Assembly (NCBI GenBank): GCA_038243995.1
Contig: JBBRTV010000014.1
Span: 62,001-126,000, forward strand
Origin: Scleromatobacter sp038243995
Lineage (GTDB): Bacteria > Pseudomonadota > Gammaproteobacteria > Burkholderiales > Burkholderiaceae_C
Length of the DNA: 64,000 nucleotides
Direction of reading: 5' to 3'
Part shown: positions 51,984 through 59,514 of the stretch, in pieces
Layout: each line of letters opens with the position of its first letter
Position numbering within the stretch: position 1 is the stretch's first letter
Translations under genes and position numbers: made by a program
The notes under the pieces: model-generated
The model's database searches: none
What the model was told of the DNA's origin: nothing
What the model saw: only the letters and a program-made list of their open reading frames with translations

Positions 51984-53503
51984 CACGGCGCGCGCCGGCA
52001 GCCGGGCACGTGGCGCCGCATGCGGTCGCGGTGAGCTTCGACGGGGTCGTCAAGGCCTTCGGCGCGGTCGAGGTGCTGCACGGCGTCAGCTTCGAGCTGC
52101 GGCCCGGGCGCGTCGTCGGCTTGCTGGGAGAGAACGGCGCCGGCAAGAGCACGCTGATGAAGATCCTCGCGGGCTACGAACCGCTGAGCGCCGGCGAAGT
52201 GCGCATCGACGGCGAGGCGGTGCGTTTCGACGGGCCGCGCGCGGCGGAGGAGCGCGGCATCGTGATGATCCACCAGGAGTTCGCGCTCGCCGACGACCTG
52301 ACGATCGCGCAGAACATCTTCCTCGGCCACGAGCTGAGAAGTGGCTGGTGGCTCGACGACGCGGCGATGCGGGCCGAGTCCATTCGCGTCCTGCGCGAAG
52401 TCGGCCTGGAACGCGGCCCCGACACGCCGGTGCGCCAGCTGATCGTCGCCGAGAAGCAGCTGGTCGAGATCGCCAAGTCCTTGCAGCGCGCGGCGCGCGT
52501 GCTCGTGATGGACGAACCGACGGCGACGCTGACCCCCGGCGAGACCGAGCGCCTGTTCGCGCTGATCGCGCAGCTGAAGGCGGCCGGCGTCACGGTGGTC
52601 TACATCTCCCACAAGCTCGACGAGGTCGAGCGCGTCACCGACGACATCGTCGTGATGCGCGACGGCCGTTTCGTCGCCGGCGCGCTCACCAGCACGCTGA
52701 CGCGCCGACAGATGGCCAGCCTGATGGTGGGCCGCGAGCTGAGCGACCTGTATCCGGCCAAGGATGCGCGGCCCGCGGCGCCGCCCTTGCTGAAGGTGCG
52801 CGGCCTCACGGTGCCGGGTTGGGCGCGCGACGTGGACTTCGAGGTCGCGCCGGGCGAGATCCTCGGCTTCGCCGGGCTCGTCGGCGCGGGCCGCACGGAA
52901 ATGTTCGAAGGGCTGCTGGGCCTGCGCCCGCACACGGTCGCCGCGCTCGAGATCGACGGCCGGCCGGCGCGCATCCGCAGCCCGCGCGAGGCGGCCGACC
53001 ACGGGCTCACCTACCTCAGCGAAGACCGCAAGGGCAAGGGCCTGCACGTCACCCTCGGGCTCGCGGAGAACCTGACGCTGATGGCCCTGAGCCGCTATGC
53101 GACGCCCTGGCTGCACCCCGCGGCCGAGCGCAGCGCGCTCAGGCAGGCCGTCGACGATTTCGGCATCCGCACCGGGTCGCTGGCCATCAAGGCCGCGGCG
53201 CTTTCGGGCGGCAACCAGCAAAAGCTCGCGCTCGCGAAAGTGCTGCATCCCGGCCCGCGCGTGATCGTGCTCGACGAGCCGACGCGCGGTGTCGACGTCG
53301 GCGCGAAGCGCGACATCTATTTCCTGATCCAGCGGCTGGCGCGCGAAGGCAAGGCCGTCGTCGTCATCTCGTCCGAGCTGATGGAGCTCATCGGCATCTG
53401 CCATCGCATCGTCGTGATGCGCGCGGGCACGCGGCAGGCCACGCTGGCCGCGGAACAACTCACCGAAGAGGACTTGATCGCCCATGCCACAGGAACCCAC
53501 TGA
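51980..53503 (+). CDS. sugar ABC transporter ATP-binding protein (two ABC domains)
   Basis: 507-residue double ATPase of the RbsA/MglA/XylG class. Domain 1 has Walker A LLGENGAGKSTLMKIL and Walker B RVLVMDEPTATLTPGETERL with switch VVYISHKLDEVERV. Domain 2 has the degenerate Walker A AGLVGAGRTEMFEGLLGLR usual in this class, signature LSGGNQQKLALAKVL and Walker B VIVLDEPTRGVDVGAKRDIY. It powers uptake of a pentose-, hexose- or inositol-like sugar through the permease encoded next, whose start lies within its last 20 bases. Confidence 0.94.
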   Translation: MTRRAPAAGHVAPHAVAVSFDGVVKAFGAVEVLHGVSFELRPGRVVGLLGENGAGKSTLMKILAGYEPLSAGEVRIDGEAVRFDGPRAAEERGIVMIHQEFALADDLTIAQNIFLGHELRSGWWLDDAAMRAESIRVLREVGLERGPDTPVRQLIVAEKQLVEIAKSLQRAARVLVMDEPTATLTPGETERLFALIAQLKAAGVTVVYISHKLDEVERVTDDIVVMRDGRFVAGALTSTLTRRQMASLMVGRELSDLYPAKDARPAAPPLLKVRGLTVPGWARDVDFEVAPGEILGFAGLVGAGRTEMFEGLLGLRPHTVAALEIDGRPARIRSPREAADHGLTYLSEDRKGKGLHVTLGLAENLTLMALSRYATPWLHPAAERSALRQAVDDFGIRTGSLAIKAAALSGGNQQKLALAKVLHPGPRVIVLDEPTRGVDVGAKRDIYFLIQRLAREGKAVVVISSELMELIGICHRIVVMRAGTRQATLAAEQLTEEDLIAHATGTH

Positions 53504-54482
53504 ACAGGCCGGCGCCCGCGTTCGCGCGGCGTTGGCGCACGTGCACGGCCTCGGCCCTATCCTCGGGCTCGTCGTGCTGTGCATCGTCGGCACGTCGCTC
53601 AACACCGACTTCGCGACGCTCGACAACGCGATGAACGTGCTCACGCGCACCGCCTTCATCGGCATCATCGCCGTCGGCATGTGCTTCGTGATCATCAGCG
53701 GCGGCATCGACCTGTCGGTCGGCTCGATGGCGGCGCTCATCGCCGGCGGCGTCATCCTGCTGATGAACGCGCTCGGCGGCCACGCGCTCGCGCCGTGGCT
53801 GGTGGTCGTGCTCGGCGCGGCATTCGCGGTCGCGCTCGGCGCGCTCTTCGGGCTTGCGCACGGCCTGCTCATCACGCGCGGCCGCATCGAGCCCTTCATC
53901 GTCACCCTCGGCACGCTCGGCATCTTTCGGGCCTGTCTCACCTACCTGTCCAACGGCGGCGCGATCACGCTCGACAACACGCTCGCCGACGCCTACGCGC
54001 CGGTCTACTATGCGGCGGTGCTGGGCATTCCGGTGCCGGTCTGGGTATTCCTGGCCGTCGCGCTGCTCGGTGCCGTAGTACTGAACCGCACCGCCTACGG
54101 GCGCTACGTGCAGGCGATCGGCTCGAACGAACAGGTGGCGCGCTACGCCGCGGTCGACGTCGACCGCGTCAAGATGCTGACCTACGTGCTGCTCGGCGCC
54201 TGCGTCGGCGTCGCCACGCTGCTGTACGTGCCGCGCCTGGGCTCCGCTTCGCCCAGCACCGGCCTGCTCTGGGAGCTCGAGGCGATCGCCGCGGTGATCG
54301 TCGGCGGCACCGCGCTCAAGGGCGGCGCGGGCAGCATCACCGGCACCGTGGTCGGCGCGATCCTGCTCTCGGTCATCAGCAACATCCTCAATCTCACCAG
54401 CATCATCAGCGTGTACCTCAATGCCGCGGTGCAGGGCGGCGTGATCATCGTCGTCGCCTTCATGCAGCGCCGCCGGCGCTGA
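53484..54482 (+). CDS. sugar ABC transporter permease (RbsC/XylH-like)
   Basis: 332-residue inner-membrane permease, nine or ten helices, forming a homodimer in this class. Family motifs are VGMCFVIISGGIDLSVGSM and GRIEPFIVTLGTLGIFRACL, with the cytoplasmic loop NRTAYGRYVQAIGSNEQVAR and the C-terminal GGAGSITGTVVGAILLSVIS. Its start overlaps the ATPase gene by 20 bases. Nothing is unusual in length or sequence. The binding protein follows 62 bases later. Confidence 0.94.
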   Translation: MPQEPTEQAGARVRAALAHVHGLGPILGLVVLCIVGTSLNTDFATLDNAMNVLTRTAFIGIIAVGMCFVIISGGIDLSVGSMAALIAGGVILLMNALGGHALAPWLVVVLGAAFAVALGALFGLAHGLLITRGRIEPFIVTLGTLGIFRACLTYLSNGGAITLDNTLADAYAPVYYAAVLGIPVPVWVFLAVALLGAVVLNRTAYGRYVQAIGSNEQVARYAAVDVDRVKMLTYVLLGACVGVATLLYVPRLGSASPSTGLLWELEAIAAVIVGGTALKGGAGSITGTVVGAILLSVISNILNLTSIISVYLNAAVQGGVIIVVAFMQRRRR

Positions 54483-54544
54483 GGCCTTTTCCCGCGGCGA
54501 GATCCGCCGCACTCGTTCGTTCCAACAACAGGAGACCAGAGACC

Positions 54545-55513
54545 ATGCAACCGATCACCCGCAGACTCGTCCTCGCGCTCGCGGCGGCCTCAGCGCTGGC
54601 GTCCACCCCCTTGGTCGCCCAGGCCCAGAACAAGGTCAACCTGGGCGTCGCGATTCCCTCGGCGGATCACGGCTTCACGGCGGGCATCGTCTGGTGGGCC
54701 AACGAGGCGAAGAAGGAACTCGAGAAAAAGTACCCGGACCTCAAGATCACGGTGAAGACCGCCAAGGACGCCGGCGAGCAGGCCAACCAGCTGCAGGACC
54801 TGGTGACGGCCACCAAGATCAACGCGCTGGTCATCTTCCCCTTCGAATCGGCCGCGCTGACCAAGCCGGTGCAGCAGGTGCACGGCAAGGGCATCTACGT
54901 GACCGTGGTCGACCGCGGCCTGACCGACGACAGCGGGCAGGACGCCTACATCGCCGGCGACAACACCGCGTTCGGGCGCATCCCGGCGGAGTTCATCGCC
55001 AAGCAACTGGGCGGCAAGGGCGACATCGTCGCGCTGCGCGGCATCGCCACCACGCTGGACAACGAACGCATGGATGCCTTCAACGCCGTGATGAAGGCCA
55101 ACCCCGGCATCCACCTGCTGGACGCGAAGTACGCGAACTGGAACCGCGACGACGCGTTCAAGGTGATGCAGGACTACCTGACGCGCTTCAAGCACATCGA
55201 CGCCGTGTGGGCGGCCGACGACGACATGGCCGTGGGCGTGCTCAAGGCCATCGACCAGGCCAGGCGCACCGACATCAAGCTCGTGTTCGGCGGCGCCGGT
55301 GCGAAGGGCATGATCAAGACGCTGAAGGACGGCACCGACCCGCGCATCCAGGCCAACGTGTCGTACTCGCCCAAGTTCATGTATGACGCGATCAAGCTGA
55401 CCGCCGAGGCGCGCCTCAAGGGCGAGAAGCTGGCCCCGAAGACCATCATCCCGTCGGTGCTGATCACCAAGCAGTCGGCCAAGGATTTCTACTTCCCCGA
55501 CTCCCCGTTCTGA
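54545..55513 (+). CDS. sugar ABC transporter substrate-binding protein
   Basis: 322-residue periplasmic binding protein of the ribose/galactose/inositol cluster. A signal peptide (MQPITRRLVLALAAASALA and on to AQA) leads to NKVNLGVAIPSADHGFTAGI, a typical strand-loop of the sugar pocket, then TKINALVIFPFESAALTKPV and VDRGLTDDSGQDAYIAGDNT. The conserved Asp/Asn that bind sugar hydroxyls are in VDRGL and GDNTAFG. The ligand cannot be named; the catabolic genes next to it suggest a sugar or cyclitol oxidised by a Gfo/Idh/MocA enzyme. The ribosome site is AGGAGACC. Confidence 0.93.
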   Translation: MQPITRRLVLALAAASALASTPLVAQAQNKVNLGVAIPSADHGFTAGIVWWANEAKKELEKKYPDLKITVKTAKDAGEQANQLQDLVTATKINALVIFPFESAALTKPVQQVHGKGIYVTVVDRGLTDDSGQDAYIAGDNTAFGRIPAEFIAKQLGGKGDIVALRGIATTLDNERMDAFNAVMKANPGIHLLDAKYANWNRDDAFKVMQDYLTRFKHIDAVWAADDDMAVGVLKAIDQARRTDIKLVFGGAGAKGMIKTLKDGTDPRIQANVSYSPKFMYDAIKLTAEARLKGEKLAPKTIIPSVLITKQSAKDFYFPDSPF

Positions 55514-55534
55514 TCCTGTCCATCGGAGGTCGTC

Positions 55535-56551
55535 ATGACTCGTCCCGTCACGCTCTTCACCGGCCAGTGGGCCGACACCCCCCTGGCCGAACTCGCGCCG
55601 CTCGCCCGCCGCATGGGCTACGACGGGCTCGAGCTCGCGTGCTGGGGCGATCATTTCAACGTGCAGGAGGCGCTCGCCTCGAAGCGCTACGTGCGCGACA
55701 AGCAGGCGCTGCTGGCCGACCACGGCCTGCAGTGCTTCGCGATCGGCAACCACCTGGTCGGCCAGGCAGTGTGCGACCTGATCGACGCGCGCCACGAGGC
55801 TATCGTGCCGGCCCATGTCTGGGGCGACGGCGTCGCCGAGGGCGTGCGCCGGCGGGCGGCGCGCGAGCTCGAGGACACGGCGCGTGCCGCCGCCGCCTTC
55901 GGCGTGAAGACGGTGACGGGGTTCACCGGTTCGTCGATCTGGCATGCGACGTATGCCTTTCCACCCACCACGCAGGCGTTCTGGGACGCCGGCTTCGCCG
56001 ACTTCGCCCGGCGCTTCCTGCCCATCCTCGATGTGTTCGAGGAAGTCGGCGTGAACTTCGCGCTCGAGGTGCATCCGACCGAGATCGCGTTCGATATCGC
56101 GACCAGCGAGCGCGCGCTCGCCGCCGTCGGCGGCCACCGGCGTTTCGGCTTCAACTTCGACCCCAGCCATCTCGGCTACCAGGGCGTCGACTACATCCGC
56201 TTCATCCGCAGCTTCGGCGAGCGCATCTTCAACGTGCACATGAAGGACGTCTGGTGGGGCAAGGGCGACGGCACGGTCGGCGTCTTCGGCGGCCACACCA
56301 GCTTCGGCGATCCCCGGCGCGGCTGGGACTTCCGCAGCGTCGGCCGCGGCATGATCGATTTCGAATCTCTGATCGTCGCGTTGAACGATGTCGGCTACGC
56401 CGGGCCGCTCTCCGTGGAGTGGGAGGACAGCCGCATGGATCGCGTGCACGGCGCGACCGAAAGCGCGGCCTTCTGCCGCCGGCTCGATTTCGAGCCGGCG
56501 AAGGCGGCGTTCGACGCGGTGTTCGACAAGAGCCGGCAGGCGGGCGCATGA
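55535..56551 (+). CDS. sugar phosphate isomerase/epimerase family protein (AP_endonuc_2 TIM barrel)
   Basis: 338-residue xylose-isomerase-like TIM barrel. Metal-ligand regions are visible: ALEVHPTEIAFDIATSERAL (Glu), FGFNFDPSHLGYQGVDYIRF (Asp/His), NVHMKDVWW and SVEWEDSRMDR (Glu, Asp). Members epimerise, isomerise or dehydrate sugars and inosose-type compounds. The start has AGGAGG upstream. It lies 21 bases after the binding protein and before the oxidoreductase, a pairing well known in sugar and inositol catabolic operons. Substrate unknown. Confidence 0.9.
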   Translation: MTRPVTLFTGQWADTPLAELAPLARRMGYDGLELACWGDHFNVQEALASKRYVRDKQALLADHGLQCFAIGNHLVGQAVCDLIDARHEAIVPAHVWGDGVAEGVRRRAARELEDTARAAAAFGVKTVTGFTGSSIWHATYAFPPTTQAFWDAGFADFARRFLPILDVFEEVGVNFALEVHPTEIAFDIATSERALAAVGGHRRFGFNFDPSHLGYQGVDYIRFIRSFGERIFNVHMKDVWWGKGDGTVGVFGGHTSFGDPRRGWDFRSVGRGMIDFESLIVALNDVGYAGPLSVEWEDSRMDRVHGATESAAFCRRLDFEPAKAAFDAVFDKSRQAGA

Positions 56552-56606
56552 CGGGCCCCGCCGCGGCGGGGTCGCGGCGCCGTGCGCGCGCCGCGGAGGC
56601 GCGCCC

Positions 56607-57764
56607 ATGACCCGCAAGCTTCGCTACGCGATGGTCGGCGGCGGCCGCGACGCGTTCATCGGCGCGGTGCACCGCCAGGCGCTGGCGCTCGACGGCCAGT
56701 TCGAATTCGTCGCGGGGGCGCTGTCGTCGTCGCCCGAACGTTCGCGGGCCTCGGGCGCGGAGCTGGGCCTGGCCGACGCGCGCAATCACGGCACCTGGCA
56801 GGACCTGCTCGCCGACGAACTCGGGCGGCCCGCCGACGAACGCATCGACCTGGTGACCATCGTCACCCCGAACCATGTGCATTACGAGGTCGCGCGTGCC
56901 TTCGTCGATGCCGGCTTCCACGTCGTCTGCGACAAGCCGCTCGTGCACACCGTCGAGCAGGCCGAGGACCTCGTCGCGCGCGTCGCGGCCCGCTCGACGC
57001 TGTTCGCAGTGACCTACAACTACACCGGCTATCCGATGGTGCGCGAGGCGCGCGAACTCGTGCGCTCGGGCGTGCTCGGCCAGGTGCGCAAGGTGATCGT
57101 CGAGTACCAGCAGGGCTGGCTCGCCGGGGCGCTCGAAACGGCGCAGAACAAGCAGTCCGGCTGGCGCATGGATCCGGCGCGCGGCGGCCCGGCCGGGGCG
57201 ATGGGCGACATCGGCTCGCACGCCGAGAACCTCGTCGCCACGGTCACCGGCCTCGAGCTGGAGTGCCTGTGCGCCGACCTCACCGCCTTCGGCGCGGGCC
57301 GCCATCTCGACGACGACGCGAGTCTGCTGCTGCGCTTTTCGAACGGCGCGCGCGGCGTGCTGATCGCGTCGCAGATCGCCGTCGGCAGCGAGAACGACCT
57401 GCGCCTGCGCGTGATCGGCGAGCGCGGCGCGCTGGACTGGCGCCAGGAAGCCCCGAACGAGCTCGTGCATGCACCCGCAGACGGCCCGCGGCGCATCCTG
57501 ACGCGCAATTCGCCCTGGCTCAGCGAGCCGGCGCGGCGCGCCTGCAGGTTGCCGCCCGGCCACCCGGAGGCCTTCATCGAGGCGTTCGCGAATCTCTACC
57601 TCGGTGTCGCGACCGACCTGCGCACGCGTGCGCGCACGGGCGCCCCGGCGAGCGTGCACGACGCCGATTACCCGCGCATCGAAGACGGCGCGCGGGGGGT
57701 GCGGTTCATCGACAAGACCGTGGCCTCGTCGGCGGGCGCGGCGAAGTGGACTGCGCTGCGCTGA
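56607..57764 (+). CDS. Gfo/Idh/MocA-family oxidoreductase
   Basis: 385-residue NAD(P)-dependent sugar or cyclitol dehydrogenase. The Rossmann start is KLRYAMVGGGRDAFIGAVH, and the family motif is GFHVVCDKPLVHTVEQAEDL with the conserved EKP-type Lys (here DKP). The C-terminal catalytic domain holds RGGPAGAMGDIGSHAENLVA, whose Asp and His complete the catalytic set. It is the last gene of the ROK operon, 55 bases after the isomerase. Together the pair would oxidise and rearrange the imported sugar. Confidence 0.92.
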   Translation: MTRKLRYAMVGGGRDAFIGAVHRQALALDGQFEFVAGALSSSPERSRASGAELGLADARNHGTWQDLLADELGRPADERIDLVTIVTPNHVHYEVARAFVDAGFHVVCDKPLVHTVEQAEDLVARVAARSTLFAVTYNYTGYPMVREARELVRSGVLGQVRKVIVEYQQGWLAGALETAQNKQSGWRMDPARGGPAGAMGDIGSHAENLVATVTGLELECLCADLTAFGAGRHLDDDASLLLRFSNGARGVLIASQIAVGSENDLRLRVIGERGALDWRQEAPNELVHAPADGPRRILTRNSPWLSEPARRACRLPPGHPEAFIEAFANLYLGVATDLRTRARTGAPASVHDADYPRIEDGARGVRFIDKTVASSAGAAKWTALR

Positions 57765-57790
57765 GCGCAGCCGCCCGCAGCCGCGACGGC

Positions 57791-58093
57791 CTACTTCTTC
57801 AGGTCGAAGTGGATGTCCTTCGGCACGACGCCCGCGGCGTCCGAGGGCACTTCTTCCTTGTAGACCAGGGTCGCGGGCTGGTAGCCCTCGAGCGTGGCGG
57901 TGAAGCTGTACACGCTGAACCAGCCGAAATCGTCATGGGCCTCCCACGCGAACGGCGTGGTGCCTATGGTCCTGTCCTTGTAGGTCACCGTCGCGCCCGT
58001 GGGCTCGGACGTGAAGGAGACCATGTGGGCGCATCCCGCGAGGAAGGCGCTTGCGGCGACGCCGACGGTGAGCAGCATTTGCTTTGTTTGCAT
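57791..58093 (-). CDS. small lipoprotein with PEGA-like domain
   Basis: 100-residue lipoprotein. A signal sequence (KQMLLTVGVAASAFLAGC, lipobox LAGC, Cys at 21) is followed by SFTSEPTGATVTYKDRTIG and TTPF, the pattern of a PEGA beta-domain, and aromatic strands up to the C-terminus. PEGA domains occur in S-layer and envelope proteins; the function here is unknown. It is convergent with the sugar operon, with 26 bases between stops. Confidence 0.8.
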   Translation of the reverse strand: MQTKQMLLTVGVAASAFLAGCAHMVSFTSEPTGATVTYKDRTIGTTPFAWEAHDDFGWFSVYSFTATLEGYQPATLVYKEEVPSDAAGVVPKDIHFDLKK

Positions 58094-58197
58094 GGTTCTT
58101 GGCGGAAGTAAGGAATTGTGAGTCGGCGGATTTTCGTCGGACAGGGGGAGCCGTCAATGAACTTCGGCCCTGTCCGGGAAACTACTGCAACGCGGGA

Positions 58198-59085
58198 TCA
58201 GAGCGACTGGATGATCTCCTGGCGCTTGCGCTGGTATTCCTCCGCCGTGATCAGTCCCTGGTCGAACAGGCGCTTGAGCGTCTTCAGGCGCTGCTCGGCA
58301 TCGCCGCCGACCGGCGGGAGCGACGGAGCGGCGGGGCGCGCGACGGGCGGGGTCGCCGCGGGCGGGTTGGCGGCGGGGGCGGGTGCCGGCGCGGGCGCCG
58401 CAGTCGGGGCGGGGACGGGCGTGGTCGACATCGTCAGCCAGTCCGCCCGCACGTTGGCGGCGGTGGCGCCGCGCAGGTGCGCCGAGCCGGGGCGGGTGCG
58501 CGATCCGACAGTGAAGTGCGGGGCGACGCCCGTGCCGCGGGCGGTGTCGTAGAAGTCGAACCGGCCGTCGCGCACGATCAGGTTCAGCTGGCCGTCGGCC
58601 ACGAACATGCGCGCCGTCACGGCGCTCAGCGCCAGGAAGGTGTTGTCTCCATGGCGGGCGGTGCTGACCACGGCAATGTCCTGGTCGGGCTGCGCCTGGC
58701 CGAGCGCCTCGACCAGCGAGGGCACCAGCGCGCTCAGCTCATCGGCGGCGAACAGTGGCTTGTAGACGCCCCCCTTTGTTTCGAGCTGCGCGGTTGCCAG
58801 CATCGCGCGCAGTGCCTCGGGTTCGACCTGCCACGGCTGCTGGTTGGCCGGGCCGCCCGATTCGCGGGCGACCAGTTGCAGCGTGGAGTAGTCCGAGATC
58901 TGCCAGACCTGGCGCCCCGATGCGGCGCTCTTCTTCGCATCGATGCCCGTCGACCGGCTCGTCGGCGAATCGGCCGTCGCCGCGTGGGCGCCCGCGATCG
59001 CCGCGAGCGCGAGGATCGCGACGACGAGGGCGCTCTTGCGTGCGCCGCGCGCTGGTTGGGGGGGGCAGACAGTGGCGTTGATCAT
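58198..59085 (-). CDS. secreted protein with C-terminal SHOCT domain
   Basis: 295-residue exported protein of otherwise unknown function. The start MINATVCPPQPARGARKSAL leads to a signal peptide ending AHA-ATADS; AGAGGA lies upstream of the ATG. The middle has beta-rich stretches without a recognised name. A Pro/Ala-rich linker (about 225-258) precedes LKTLKRLFDQGLITAEEYQR, a typical SHOCT motif, which usually mediates oligomerisation. The neighbouring lipoprotein gene is on the same strand 104 bases downstream. Confidence 0.8.
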   Translation of the reverse strand: MINATVCPPQPARGARKSALVVAILALAAIAGAHAATADSPTSRSTGIDAKKSAASGRQVWQISDYSTLQLVARESGGPANQQPWQVEPEALRAMLATAQLETKGGVYKPLFAADELSALVPSLVEALGQAQPDQDIAVVSTARHGDNTFLALSAVTARMFVADGQLNLIVRDGRFDFYDTARGTGVAPHFTVGSRTRPGSAHLRGATAANVRADWLTMSTTPVPAPTAAPAPAPAPAANPPAATPPVARPAAPSLPPVGGDAEQRLKTLKRLFDQGLITAEEYQRKRQEIIQSL

Positions 59086-59514
59086 CGGGTCCTCTGGGTG
59101 GAAATTGGCGGCGTCTGGCGCGCACGACGGGCGCGCAAGGCATCGCGGCACCGGCGGATGGTCCGCTTGCGCCGGGCATTTCCGGCGTCGCCGCGGCCGT
59201 GCGGTGGCTCGGCGCATTCTCGCTCGCCAATGAATCGCGCGCAAAACGCGGCGGCGATCGACCTGCGGCGGGCGCGGCGTCGGTGGGAGTGCCCGTCGGC
59301 GCCCGGCGTTCGTGGGGATAGGCAGGCACCCGGGCGCCGCGTAGCCTTGCGGCTGCCCGTTGCCGGCCGGACCATGGACGCCGCAGCGGCTCGCGCCCGG
59401 CATGTCCCCGCGCAGCGGTGCCGTAATCATTTCCGCGACTCGTCAAGACCCCGGCGCGCGACAGCACCTCCTGCCGTCGCCGGGTTTCGCAGCACGCCTT
59501 CGCAAGACGGCACC
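59086..59514. other. 429-base stretch without a gene
   Basis: It lies between the SHOCT gene (leftward) and the heme peroxidase gene (rightward), so it must hold two divergent promoters. Reading frames across it on the plus strand extend upstream of the peroxidase but have no domain or ribosome site. No repeats or convincing promoter boxes were seen. Confidence 0.55.

Noticed and set aside
59221..59514. Upstream extension of the heme peroxidase frame
   Set aside because: The open frame continues far upstream but codes for Arg/Ala-rich sequence without a signal; the ATG at 59515 begins a plausible lipoprotein signal.
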